Both the position numbers and the translations under genes were made by a program. From Stromatinia cepivora (Eukaryota; Ascomycota; Leotiomycetes; Helotiales; Sclerotiniaceae), in NCBI GenBank assembly GCA_014898415.1, contig RCTD01000002.1, positions 2,852,001 to 2,916,000 on the forward strand: a stretch of 64,000 bases of DNA, given 5' to 3'. Position 1 is the first letter of the stretch, and every line of letters starts with the position of its first letter. Below are positions 1 to 11,900 of the stretch, piece after piece. The notes under the pieces are model-generated. The model did not search any database and was not told where the DNA came from. It worked only from the letters and a program-made list of their open reading frames with translations.

Positions 1-440
1 GCGTAGCGAGACGCACCCTGTCACAAGACGAATTCATAATTTTGAAACCACAAATCTTTTCGTAGTAAGTCTACAAAGTTTTTATTAAAATGCCAATTTC
101 TATAGCTATTTTTCTTTAAGGAAACAACTTAGTATTAGAAAAAGACTATAGTTGATTATACTATCGATCATTTTATTAATACCATTGATCACTACTTCAA
201 CTATTCCTCCCTGTTTAATTGTAACCATTAGCGTTTCCTTAAAAGTCAGAACATTTAGGAAAAAGCCTTGTATTCAAAGAATATAGCTTCGAGATTCTAA
301 AGATACTTAATGATCAAAATAATATAATCCGAGAGTTACTCCAATATAAAAAGACTTCCTTATGTTTTGTTGCTTAATAATGTATATTAGCCGAGTTCAA
401 GTTTACTAGGTTTACTCCCGGCCTCGCTATATCTTTCTTG
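1..440 (-). repeat. Conserved 3' end of element A, including terminal inverted repeat (1-36)
   Basis: The window opens inside the terminal repeat (GCGTAGCGAGACGC...), which also occurs inverted at 19683-19718. Homology to element B then continues for about 440 bp, with differences nearly all C/T or G/A. It holds no convincing ORF. Confidence 0.75.
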
Positions 441-945
441 GAGGAGGTTGATTGGTTAATAATAATGAATGATACAATAATAATATTATTCACTATTATT
501 ATAGTGGAAGACTTAGTTATATAGCTTAAAAGAGTGATCGAATATATAGTGATTGAAGTCAAAATATAAATGTATTGAATATTGAATTTATTTTGCTTGT
601 TTTTCAGAAGAATTCTTTGAAGAAAATCTTCTTATTTATAGTATTTGATAAGATTCTATAAAATTCTATAATATTCTATGATTATAAATAAGATCGATTT
701 AAATCGAATCCTATAGAATCATTTTATATAATGAAATGAAATAATAACCAATAATATTTAACCTTAGAAATAAGAAAGTTCTATACGCTTCCATCACATT
801 ATATTCCATTATAAATCATTCTAGTATAATATATAATCAAAATTTTGTATAATAATAAAATTTAATAATATTAAATTATATTATTAATATATTATGTGAT
901 CATATAACCATCGGTTCGGTTAATATTATTAAGTGATTTAATAAA
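441..945. other. AT-rich stretch without recognisable gene
   Basis: It lies between the conserved end of element A and the nested LTR element. No homology to element B was seen here, and no ORF looks coding. The five bases before 946 (ATAAA) are the target-site duplication of the LTR element. Confidence 0.5.
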
Positions 946-1095
946 TATCACGAGATACACGTGATCGCGTACGATCGGGCTAGTACAGTACTAAGCTCCG
1001 AACCGATTATATATATAGCTTTGTAGTATATTCTCTTTAGCTTTGTAACTTTTAATTCTAAGATTGATTTCTAAACGCTCATTGGATTCATCATA
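946..1095 (+). repeat. 5' LTR (150 bp) of gag-only retrotransposon
   Basis: Direct repeat of 2471-2620. Shared landmarks are the CGAGATA block near the start and the CTTTGTAG and CTAAACGCTC blocks. It is preceded by ATAAA (target-site duplication). Confidence 0.85.
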
Positions 1096-1261
1096 TTATT
1101 AAAAGCTCTTCCAGATAAGAAATGGAATAACATTTGTATATGCTTATACACACTCCGTTTACTTTTGTTTAGGTATATGTTTATGCTTTCTCGCTTGTAT
1201 ATAGATCTTCTTGATATTATTCGAAAATATTGTCTTTTTTCTTACCCTTAATTTCTAAGCT

Positions 1262-2149
1262 ATGAATTACGATTCGATAAACCTCATGATTGCAGAACTT
1301 TGTAGCGAAATGATTCGTCAGCGGAATGAAATCTCGTTCTTATGCTTCCTGATTCTCGAATACATTCCTACTATTTATATTCCTTCTCATCCGAAACCCT
1401 TTCTCCCTAATCCTGAAAAGTTCAGTAATAGCTTTCAAAAATTCAATACCTGGCTTTCTTCGATTCGAACAAAACTACAAATAAACAGTACTGTAATCGG
1501 CAATTTTATAGTTCAATTTTACTATATTTATCTCAATCTCGAATCTCACGTATAAGCTATAATACTACCTCAGCTTTCTTTTCTTAATCAAAATGTTCCC
1601 TTAGATTATACGACAATCCTAAATCAATTCACATATGTTTACAACAATCCGAATAAAGTTCAAGAAATCGAAGATAAGCTATTCATTCTCAAACAAGGAA
1701 CCGATTCTTTATATACCTATATTACAAAATTCGAAAGAATCCTTTACAAAGCTAAAGATCAGAATTAACCTGATTCGAATAAAATCTCAACTTTTTGCAA
1801 TGGATTCAATATTACTTTTAGAAATCGTCTTTCTCAATAGCTTTCTTTTCCCCATTCTTATCCTGATTTTGTTCAGGTTATATAACAATTAGCTGCTTGT
1901 ATAGCGAATGGATTCCCTGTATCATTCCATTCTAATGAACCTAGAACCCCATATATATTGCAGAATCTATTCCATTTTCGGAACCACGATTCAATAGATA
2001 TTAACAATTTTAATATCATTAATACCTTTAGTCCTTTTGATACCCAATCAGACAAATTTGATTGTACTTTGATTCTACTCTGTATACAAGCACTCGAGTT
2101 TTCCTCTTCTGAAAGAACTCTTTTGTGTAAACAAAATAAATATATATAA
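1262..2149 (+). pseudogene. Degenerate gag of the LTR element
   Basis: Translation begins with an ORF of 97 codons at 1262 holding a proline-rich motif followed by W-L-S-S-I-R-T-K-L, the pattern of fungal LTR-element gag proteins where a substrate-sized capsid segment follows a PKPF motif. The frame resumes at about 1635 in a second frame with an EIEDKLFxLKQG-type segment and runs with several stop codons to about 2149. Gag would form the virus-like particle. Stops fall at CAA/CAG/CGA-derived codons, as expected from RIP. No zinc knuckle is clearly preserved. Confidence 0.6.
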
Positions 2150-2470
2150 TATAAAAGTAACTTTTATTAAATACAAATCTATCCGTTAAATCTGTATCAA
2201 GGAATTCGAGATCAACAAAAATCTGTTTTGATTATTACATTGATTATTGAACCCGAAAGCGACGATAATAAGGATCTAGGAAAGATAATCAATGACCGAT
2301 ATTTTGAAGATCGCTTGGAGGAAGTATATAGTATAATGGATGTGTATTCGTTGACTGTAATACAATCCGTGCATTAGGAATTTTTATCAAAAGAAGATTA
2401 ATGATTATTTTGTATTTAAGTTATTTGTTTAAAGTGAGTTCGAGATGAACTCTTCAGAAAAGAAAGATAA

Positions 2471-2620
2471 TATTACGAGATATATATGATCGTGTATAAT
2501 CGGGCTAATACAGTATTAAACTTCGAGTCGATCATATATATAGCTTTGTAGCACACTCTCTTTAGCTCTGTAGCTTTTAATTCTAAGGTTGATCTCTAAA
2601 CGCTCGTTGGGTTCGTCACA
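2471..2620 (+). repeat. 3' LTR (150 bp) of gag-only retrotransposon
   Basis: Direct repeat of 946-1095, ending in CA and followed by ATAAA at 2621-2625. Confidence 0.85.
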
Positions 2621-2625
2621 ATAAA

Positions 2626-3890
2626 CTTATTAGAAATTCTTATAATCTTATTAAACTATAATTCTCAAGCCATAGTATGTGTATAACATAAATGCAGGCT
2701 TTTTTAACGTTCTATCTGTAAGAGTTGTAAGGGTACAAAAAGGAGTAGGCAGCACTTAGGTATTAGGATGCTATTATCTATAGATTCTGTTATCAAATTA
2801 TCAAATCATTATAGAATCCGATAATCGTTTATTTATTTTTCCAAAGGCGGAATTCCTTTCGGTTTCAGGATTGATTATTGAAAAGAATTATTATTCTAAA
2901 GGAAATTACTTAACTATACAGGCACTATTAAGGTATAAACAAAAGAATAATATGAAAAATATTATTCTAAATATTATTCTATTAATTAATATTAAAATCA
3001 ATGTTGCTTTCACCTTCGTCGGTATTGATCATTTGCACCTTGGTTAAAACTAATTGATAACTTAGTAAGTTTCTGCTATTCGAAAATAGTAAAAAGAAAA
3101 ATAGTTGTGCAGGATTATTACGATAGTAATTGATTCTGTATTAAGAGTTATAATAGGATTTGATCTCATTATCTTTTTGTATACTCTCTTGTCTTTTGTA
3201 TAAGTTATACTTTGTTAGTATTAGAATGATTTTGTTTAGCCGTTCTTTTATCATTATAGATAACTTAATGAAACAGATCATTGCCATTACAGTAATATTA
3301 TAACTGGAGGTTTAGCGCCTGATAATTCTAATTAGTAATCAAATTCATAGTATAGCAATTATTACAATCAATAAACTGATTGCCCGCATATCAACAAATG
3401 TAACCGGGTTGGTATCATATTTCAGAGATATCAGGATAGAATATGAAAAAGTCCAAAGTCATTGTGCTAGTGTATTAGAATGTGTATATATAAAACTTTC
3501 TTTAGAATATTAGTCTATAGTTGTATGTTCTAAGGATGAATTAAACCCTATTGATTTAGTATTCAAGGCAATTCCGTTACAATTCTAGAAGATACTAGAG
3601 ACTAAATCGCGATTTTTAATTATTATAAAAGTAGGAGTTTTTTTAAGATTCTTTATTTAATGGGGATAAAATCAAAAGCAATTTATTTTTAAAAATCTAT
3701 ATTATATATATGTACTATACAGTATTATTCGGTCTTTATTGGATTATACATAAATTAAACAAATTAGCTAAAGGGTATAGAATATACATACATTGTAGAT
3801 GTTGTAATGCCCTTCGATGTTGTATCAGCTATAATAGACCCTACTATAGATCCTACAATATCGTGTAACTGACTACTAGAATAACATGTA
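2626..3890. other. Unassigned AT-rich sequence inside element A
   Basis: It lies downstream (in gene sense) of the WD40 gene. No ORF with credible codon use and no match to element B was seen. Confidence 0.4.
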
Positions 3891-6800
3891 TTACAGAAAT
3901 TCTGATCTGAATGAAAATTTAAAAAAAGAAATTCTCCCAGAGATTTGTACTAAAACAACAGAATCATAATGAATAACAATGATTATTATACAATAATTAA
4001 ATGGTAACCAGAGAATATTTGTATTATTTTTAGTAATCCAATTATTTGATATAGCTAAAGTATTTAGCAACATTTATTTATCTAAATCAGATATGGCCTG
4101 CTTATTATCAGGCAAGAAAACTATTAAAGTAATATTACTTATATAACCTTCGAATATTGGTTATATCTATTACCCTATCACTGTATCCCAAAACTATACT
4201 ATTTCATTCCAAAATCCAAATATAACTTGTTTACCGTTAGGCAAGAAAACTATTAAAATAAAGCTATTTATATAGTTCTCGAATATTCATTGGTTTTATT
4301 ACCCTATCGCTATATCCCAAAATTGTATTATTCTATCTTCTGATCTAAATATAATTTGTTTATCATCAAACGAGAAAACTACTAAGATAATGATATCCAT
4401 ATAGCCTTCAAATATTGGCTATATCTATTGCCCTATTGCTATATCCCAAAACCGTATTATTCTATCTTATAATCTAGATACAACTTGTTTACCGTCGGAT
4501 GAGAAAGCTACTGAGATAACAAAGCTTGTATGACCTTCTAATATTCACTAAATCTATTGTTTTATCGCTGTACCCCAAAGCTGTATTTTTTCATCTAAAG
4601 ATCCAGATACGATCTGCTTGTTGTTAGGCGAAAAAGCTATTAAGATAATACTGCTTGTATAACCCTTGAATATTAACTATATCTATTACCCTATTACTAT
4701 ATCCCAAAGCCATACTATTTCATCCCATAATTCAAATACAACCTATTTATTATCAGGCAAGAAAGCTATTGAGATAACAAAGCTCATATAGTCTTCTAAT
4801 ATTCATTAGATTTATTGTCCTATCATTATACCCCAAAGCCATACCTTTTCATCCAAAGACCCAGATACAACCTGCTTGTCATCAGACAAGAAAACTACTG
4901 AGGTAACACTGCTCGTATAACCCTCGAATATTGACTATATCTGTTACCCTATCGCTGTATTTCAGAGCCATACTGTTTTATCTATAGATCCCGATACAAT
5001 CTGTTTGCCGTCAGGCGAGAAAGCTACTGAATTGATGTAGTTTGTATGACCCTCGAACGTTTATAGTATCGCATTCTAATATAATTCCACGATAGGCTTT
5101 TTCTGGATCCAAGGCGGAATACACTTCTCAAAAGTTGTTCGGACAATATTCTTTTGGGGGGCAAAGACAAGCGCCGAACAATATACTTGGAGGGGCGTTT
5201 GCTCGATTATTGATCGATTATAGAGGGCAAACCTCTTTGCATCATTTATAAATGTATATAGATTGGGACTTTGATTGGACTTACCAAATTAACTAAAGGT
5301 TTTTTAATTACATTTCGAAATCTTACTTAAAATAGCATAGAAACTTATATCTAACCACTCCTCAAGCTTTCTAATCATTAGTATATCATTTAGCAAGCTT
5401 TTTATTAGACCAAATGCTTCTAATCAGTAAAGAAAACTTTGAGATAAAAAATTATGAACTGAGTCATTGTCTTTGACTTCGTTATTAGAGTTCCCTCTAA
5501 TATTTGAGTGTACGAGATGGTCAACCCAATAGAGACAAAAGTATCGTATTGCAGTTAGTGAATTTGGGTCGGGCTGTTTGACTTGATCAATAGAGATTCC
5601 AGGATCACGTAGATTGTAGATGTTACGTCGAAGCATGAGTGACATAGCCTGTAATGATCGCGAGAAGATCTTGCTATGCATATCTTCCATTGTAGAAGGG
5701 AATATATCTTTAGATACCTTTTCAATCAAAAAGTCTTTAGCAGATTGATGGACAAAGAAGATCGTGCGTTCCCGAAGCATTAAAAAAGAGCCATAAAGAC
5801 TTATAATCTCTAACAAAACTTTATAATCGCTAACAATTCCATCAAATATGTTCACAAAAGTTATCAGCTCGTCCAGTGTAATAGACCGATATACAGCCGA
5901 AACGATAGCTATGAATCTATAATTTGGTTTAACATTCGCCGGTAAAGGGTATTGAGTCCAGAAGGAAATATTGTCAACTTCTTTCGAGCTCTCCATCCCG
6001 GAATATTGAACAGCTCTTGACAGATCAAAACTATCCAAAGAAAAGTATCATTTGAGTTTTGCGTTAAATACTGCTGAATCATTTCTCGTGTATCATTACT
6101 GTATTTGTTTCGCCTTGCTAACCGATTCACTTTGAGCTGGATAAATGTCGCAACAATAGCAGAAATGGATTTTTCATTGAGTTCGAGACAAAGCCTTAGC
6201 TTCTGTATTGCAGTATCGAAAACCTTCTCGATATTTGGCTAGTTGTGGTTAGAGATAATTCATTTAATGCGAGGAGATATTGATGAAATCTGTATGATGA
6301 GATCCATCAATTTTGGCAAATCTGTTATGCATTCATTCAGCACATCAATCATTAGGTATATATAATCTAAACTTGGATCATACAGAATATTAATAAAGAT
6401 CTCGCACAGTGTAACCCAGGCATTTGTATCCTCAAAGAGTATTTTGCCAGCCTGATCGTATTTCTTTTGTATATACGAAATGAGAGACGGCTGTTGATCA
6501 ACAAGCAAATAGATCAGACCCTGTAAGACAGCTGTAACATAATTAATTCGGGAATCGGTAACCTGGCAGAAGAAGTACAATAGAAGTACCGATTTAGCCT
6601 CAAACTTCTTTAACTCATTTATAACTCTACAGAGTAGCATCGTTTTGCTTTTACCAGGATTGCCCTTGATCCAAAGCAACCGGGTTTGTTGATCTTTGCG
6701 CCATTGACGGAAGACAAAGTTTTTCAAGATCCAGTTGTATAAGTCCTGTAGTATACCACCTTTAATATCTTCAATACACTTCTTGTCGTCGCGCGGGTCA

Positions 6801-7597
6801 GAAAGATGTAAGTCTTGGATACATTTTTGCACCTCATAGAATTTGTCTAAGAGCCGATCGTATGCACATACAAATCCTTCGCTGTAGATAGGGAGTATGT
6901 AGATATCGAAAATGCTTAGTAAGGAATACGCTTTATCTTCTTTCAGTGTGGTCTAGTGGTGTTGTATTTATTGCAATCGCTTTTCGACACCAAATCGAAA
7001 CAACGATTGTTCTTCAAACGTTGTGCGAGGAATATTAGTTATTTTATCAATTTGGGTTATCAGAGAACTTTTATCACCCAATCGTTTACATTTTCGAGAA
7101 AAAAACTCAACCGATACTAGGGCAAGAAGCTTTTGAAATATCCAGCTCTGAGTGAACTATTTACTTTTTCGGAACTCCAGTTCTTATAGCTATGGAATAC
7201 ATTCGTAATTATCGTTAACGGAATACCCAGAGATATCCGACAAATAAACATAATATCGAGCTGTATTGCGATATCAGCGAAATATAGAGTTGATAGATTG
7301 TAAAAATTCGGCATTGTTGCTCTTGTTGATACAACAAATATCGATCCAGAAGTATTCCAGTCCATCTGTTGCAACTTGGTTTGTACAAAATTGTATCTTC
7401 CTTTATCCAGCCTTATTTATAGCCTTGTTTTTATTCTTATTTTTATCCTTATTATCATTTTTGTTTTCCTCCAAATCTTAATAAACAATCTTCTTTTCTT
7501 CCCAAATATAAAAGAGTATTGTGTAGGTAGGTACTTTACTGTTAATCGATTTACAGAAAACAATCTCGTTGTTAGATTTGTATTGCAAAAGATGTAT
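3891..7597 (-). pseudogene. HET-NACHT-WD40 NLR (HNWD type, heterokaryon-incompatibility family), RIP-inactivated
   Basis: Minus-strand reading gives a complete NLR domain order. The HET domain starts at 7597 (initiator ATG now ATA) and carries the signature YFWIDICCINKSN at about 7360-7320. The NACHT domain at 6832-5900 has P-loop GNPGKSKT (consensus GxPGxGKT) and a Walker-B-like IYLMIDVLNEC. A helical linker (6038-5424) contains the FVHQSAKDFL and YWVDHL motifs usual between NACHT and WD40 in this family. Eight 42-residue WD40 repeats (5070-4074) follow, then a C-terminal cap ending at 3891. Stops and frameshifts are scattered throughout. In Podospora, family members (HET-E, HET-D, HET-R) trigger programmed cell death in non-self recognition; that role is family knowledge, not shown here. 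It is the cargo of element A. Confidence 0.85.
4074..5070 (-). repeat. WD40 repeat array, eight ~126-bp units
   Basis: Units recur every 126-129 bp, marked on the plus strand by a conserved (T)CCCAAA block near 4187, 4314, 4444, 4572, 4700 and 4829. On the minus strand each unit encodes a diverged SPDGK..VSGS.D..V.LWD repeat of 42 residues. Units remain more alike than ordinary WD40 repeats, the hallmark of the high-identity repeat class in fungal NLRs. Confidence 0.8.
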
Positions 7598-8542
7598 AAA
7601 AGATATATCGGAGGTTTGTAAGCTTTATTATAACGAATACAATTTGTATCGCCGATTCGATAGAATTGTTATAAGCACTTCGATTTGAAGATCTAGATTT
7701 TAACGGTTAAAAGTTTAAAGATTGGAATATCAAAGAATTGAGTATAAGAAAGATATATAGTTATCATCGCATATGCTATTAATAAGGCTGTATTGTGGTG
7801 TAACCTGATTAGTCATTCATATATTCAAGGAAAATAAAATGTAAAGAATATTTAATTATATAGAGACCTTATCCTATACAAACCGAATTCTAAAAGAACT
7901 TTGCTTTTTATTGTTCAAATATTGGCTTTTTTAAAATCAAAAAATAATAAGATACTATAAATAGAAATCAAAAGATCGAAACAATTATAAATATATCTAA
8001 GATTATAAACTATTTCTGTATAAGCTACTTTTTGCTTTATTTGTAGATTACCGGGGAAGCAGAATTCTTCGGTGAGATTATATCTAGTTATAAGTATTAT
8101 TACCATATATTTAGCAGCTATAGATTTTATTAAAATTTCATTAAGATTATTAATATTACATTATTACTAATTAATATCCTCAATTGCTTTATTAATAAAA
8201 TATTATTTTTATAACGATGTTATATGATATAATATACCCTGATTTATTATAAGACTTTTATTGATCTTCTAGTATTGCGATAAGATTTGGAAGTTTATAT
8301 CTAATCGTTCTATGAGTTTTCAAAATAAGAAAACAACTCAATATTAATAATGTGGATGAAGAGATCTTATTATACTGAAATAAAAACCTATCTGATTCAG
8401 ATGAGTGGTGGCAATACAATAAAAAATTCCAGAAGTAAGAAACTAGAAGTATTCTAGAGAAGTTTATAAAACATTTAGAATAACAAAATATAAATAATTT
8501 AATATTTTCATAAAATTAGAATTGTTTGGATTCAAAATACCT
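7598..8542 (-). other. Conserved 5' flank of element A (promoter side of its NLR)
   Basis: Reverse-complemented, this stretch aligns at its outer end with 14762 onward of element B and at its inner end with the sequence before the HET start of B. Apparent plus-strand ORFs across 7266-7621 are antisense to the HET region. No independent gene was seen. Confidence 0.5.
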
Positions 8543-8592
8543 ATAATTTGTTTCATAATGGAATGCATCTCGTTACACAGGAATAGATATTA
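8543..8592. repeat. Inner terminal inverted repeat of element A
   Basis: Reverse complement of this 50-bp end aligns base for base with 14712-14761 and with the inverted right end of element B. Differences are C/T or G/A (for example CACAGGAATAGATATTA here versus CGCAGGGACAGACGTTA in B). Confidence 0.75.
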
Positions 8593-8963
8593 TCCTAAAA
8601 TCTTAAGAAATTTGATATCAAAATCTTTAATATTAAAGGGATTTATATAAAGGAGGAACAATTGTGAGTATAGAATAGTATAGGAAAAGGTGAAGAAAAG
8701 GACGGTGGTATAGAGCATGGAGAATAAAGAGTAGGGGTACTTTTTTTTGTTTGTTTATTGAACACATCTAAAGTGAATGCTTGTTATTTACAATTGAAAG
8801 ATTAATATGAAAACTAAGGTAACAAAATATTGATATAAAGATGACTGTATGCCTAAGCCGAAAGAATTCTTAAGATTCAAGTCAATCCTCAATCTTCGAC
8901 CGGAAATAGTTTTGATGATCCTCGAAATCCTCCACTCTCTATTTCATTTATGCTCACCAGTGC

Positions 8964-11900
8964 TTATGATCTTTCATTTGTAGTTGTTCTCTTTAGAAAA
9001 ATAGGATTAGGATGAGGCTTTATTATACTAGGTGCTGTTGTAGGTTCCCTTACACCAGGTGTTCGAGGTCTCCTTTCCTTTGTATCGTGATCTTCTGAAA
9101 ATCTCTTCATCTTCGAAATTCTAGATTCCGGAAGTTCTCTATTTCTTATACCATTTTTTATATGATCGAGAGTTGGAGAATGTTTCCTCTTGCTATTCCT
9201 GGTAATATCTAGCGTTTCTGATGGCTTTGATAGCTTTGAATAATCAAATCCGTCAGATCGGATGATAATTAGTTTTACATCGTCTAATGTTTCTTTTTTA
9301 TTTGATTGCTTTTTTTCTGCTAGTGTATAAACGAACTTCAATTATTCTATCTTCAATAATTCTTCAGAACTAATTGAACTTATTTCTAGTGGTTTTGAAT
9401 ACTCTTTTCCCTTTGAGTTTATAAAGGCCGAATCTGCATTTTCCGTTTATTCCAATTCTCCTACTATATATACAGAGATAATTTCATCTTGTTTTTTTTC
9501 TTTTGAATGTATCTTTTCTTTTTCTTCCTGCTTATTTTTTTCTTCTAAGAAATTCATATCTTTTGGTTGCTCAGGATCCTTGTTTTCCTCAGATTGTATT
9601 TGAGCTTTTGATGACTGATTTGTTTTCGCCCACCTTACATATTTTGGCTGCTCTTTCTTTCTAATGATCTTATCTGAATCCTTTCTTCTATCCAGAAAGA
9701 TCTTTCTCTCTGTCTTCATTTTTTCAGATTTTGCCTTGCTAGATTCTGTTCTTCCTGAATGCTTGAACCCTTTACTTTTGGATCGGCTTTTTATCTTTTC
9801 GTAATATCGACATTGGAAATAATAGTATGTATTACGAGTAATGCTTTTTGTTTTGATATATTTAAGAAAATACTTAGTGGATATAGTTTTCCAGCCTTTA
9901 GAATTAGGGGTGTTAATTAATAATGCCCAATCATAACGCCTATTGAGATAAAGTTTAATGTCCGTTGTCATCTCGAAAGTCCATAGCTGACTTCTCATTC
10001 CATTAAACTCATTTATTTTGATCTACAATTGAGAAGGGATTGAACTGTTGTTTGAAAATTCTGAGATTGGCCTATCTTCTATATCCTTGGCGACTCCTTG
10101 AACTGAGGCATCCAAAATAGCCAGCGTTCTTTTGTTGACTGGGAGTGATATTGCTGGAGTCAATATAGCCTTATTCGCAATTTTATATTCTATCCGTTCC
10201 TATGGAAATTAGTAAACTGGATCAAATATTAGTATTATCATTATTCACTGAAATATCCTCATCTGAATTGTAATTTTCTGCATCGAAAATTACAATTGGT
10301 ATCATTTCTGAAGGGAAAGGGATAAGTATTGATCTTCTAGATTCTTTTGGAAGTTCTATTGCCAAAAGAATTATTGATGTTTCTTGTACTATCGCCTTTT
10401 CTTCAACAATGACAAATAGTTTACCTGGTTTTGGATCCTCTATAGGTTTATCCTCTTCCTTATTGATTGTTGCAGCTATTGGAATTGACCTCCTTGATTT
10501 TCTGGGAAATTCCATTTCCAAACCAATTGATGATATATCTTCTATATTCTCATCTTCATTAGTTATGTTAGGTATTCGATTTGACCGTGATGATAAAACT
10601 AGGCTATTTGTTAGCTCAAAGTCCATCGCCTAATCGTTTTCTTAAAGCTTAGCTAAAAGGCTTGTTTTTGATATATTCAAGTTGGCAAATTCTGTAAAGC
10701 CTTCGTATTATTGGGTTGTATAATTAGTTAGCTATGTAAGAAATCGCAAAGCCAAAGGCTTAGCTCCATTACTTGGATTATGTGTAAGATGTTTTATGTT
10801 TTGAGGATCGATGGTGATCCCTTCTCCTATCGTGGACATTGCTAGCTGTATTGTAGCGAACCTTTTGGAAACTACATTGTTTTGCCACAAAATTGTTGTA
10901 ATACCTATCATTGATATTATCAATAATCGCTGTGGAGTTTCAGGCCTCCATTTATCATAGATGATAGCTTTCTATTCAATTATGGCAATATAAGAAACTG
11001 CCGAGCTTGTTTTCTGCCTGGAAAGATTGGCGGTATGATTGTATTCCTTTTCTAAAGGGGAACCTTGTAGTCTTAGTTGTATGATAACAGTTTGCTGGCC
11101 GGATCTCTTCTCCAATGGTTGATATAGATAACCTATCTTATGGTTTGGAGATAGACTGGGTGGAGCTATTGATAATGTAGGTGACCGAGCTCTTTTCGAC
11201 GTCAATAGGGCTATGTCCTCCATATCTTGATTGCAAGCGTCTGACTAGGGCGCTGATTGATTATAGCTAGGGCTAACCGCATTTCCGAGTGATGATGCGA
11301 CTGGTAAGACGTCCGATAGTTCTGGTGATCTTAAATATGAAATAGGGCTCTCTTCCGGCTTCCATATAATACTGCCAATATCTAGATTAGGGGTTCTATC
11401 ATTATAAGTTAATCTATACTTGGAGGTTATACTATCAATGTCTGATGAAGATGTTTCCGATGCCATTGATATGACTGGCGATCGATATCTTTGAAATCTC
11501 TCTGTGGCCAGCGCCAAACCCTGTGAATCAAACATTTCCTTTCCTTTCCCTTTAATATTTTCCTGTTCCATTCCTTCCGGCAGATTCCCCCTTGGTATTT
11601 GAACAAGTGAAGCTTTTCTCATGAAATCGCCTCCACCCTCATGAATACCGGTTTCTTGGATACCAAGTTGGTGATCACTACTTGTTTTGATCTGCTCAAG
11701 ATGGCCCAGTAGCTCTTTATTTATTGCTGATATAAGGTTTGGATCTATTTCTGAGTTTAAACTTTTGTTCATTAACTCGATTTGGAATCGATTTTGGTCC
11801 GTTGCGGTATCTTCTGGTGGACCAGAAGATACAGTGGAGTCAAACACGGAATCCAGTCCGTCATTTGGACTTGCATTTTTTGATTGGGATGTCTTGGGAG

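Larger units (their letters stand above)
946..2620 (+). mobile_element. Gag-only LTR retrotransposon (TR-GAG type), nested in element A
   Basis: Two 150-bp direct repeats (946-1095 and 2471-2620) differ almost only by transitions and are flanked by the same five bases, ATAAA, at 941-945 and 2621-2625. The right LTR ends in CA; the LTR starts read TA, consistent with an original TG changed by G-to-A mutation. Only 1.38 kb lies between the LTRs. It encodes a broken gag-like protein with no room for protease, integrase or reverse transcriptase. The element is thus non-autonomous and inserted after element A was in place. Confidence 0.85.
1..8592 (-). mobile_element. Element A: inverted-repeat unit carrying a HET-NACHT-WD40 gene (left end cut by window)
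   Basis: The first ~440 bases match the reverse complement of 19285-19718 (right end of element B) with almost only transitions. Positions 8390-8592, reverse-complemented, match the left end of element B (14712 onward). Both ends therefore belong to one family, and A lies in opposite orientation to B. The left end lacks the outermost ~14 bases of the terminal repeat because the window begins inside it. Contents, read on the minus strand: conserved 5' flank (8542-7598), HET-NACHT-WD40 pseudogene (7597-3891), unassigned sequence, conserved 3' end. A gag-only LTR element is nested at 946-2620. No transposase is visible, so mobility would be in trans. A target-site duplication cannot be tested with one end missing. 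Confidence 0.75.

Noticed and set aside
7266..7621. Two overlapping plus-strand ORFs with hydrophobic, membrane-like translations
   Set aside because: They are antisense to the HET domain of the NLR in element A. The same kind of shadow appears at 15664-16005 against element B.
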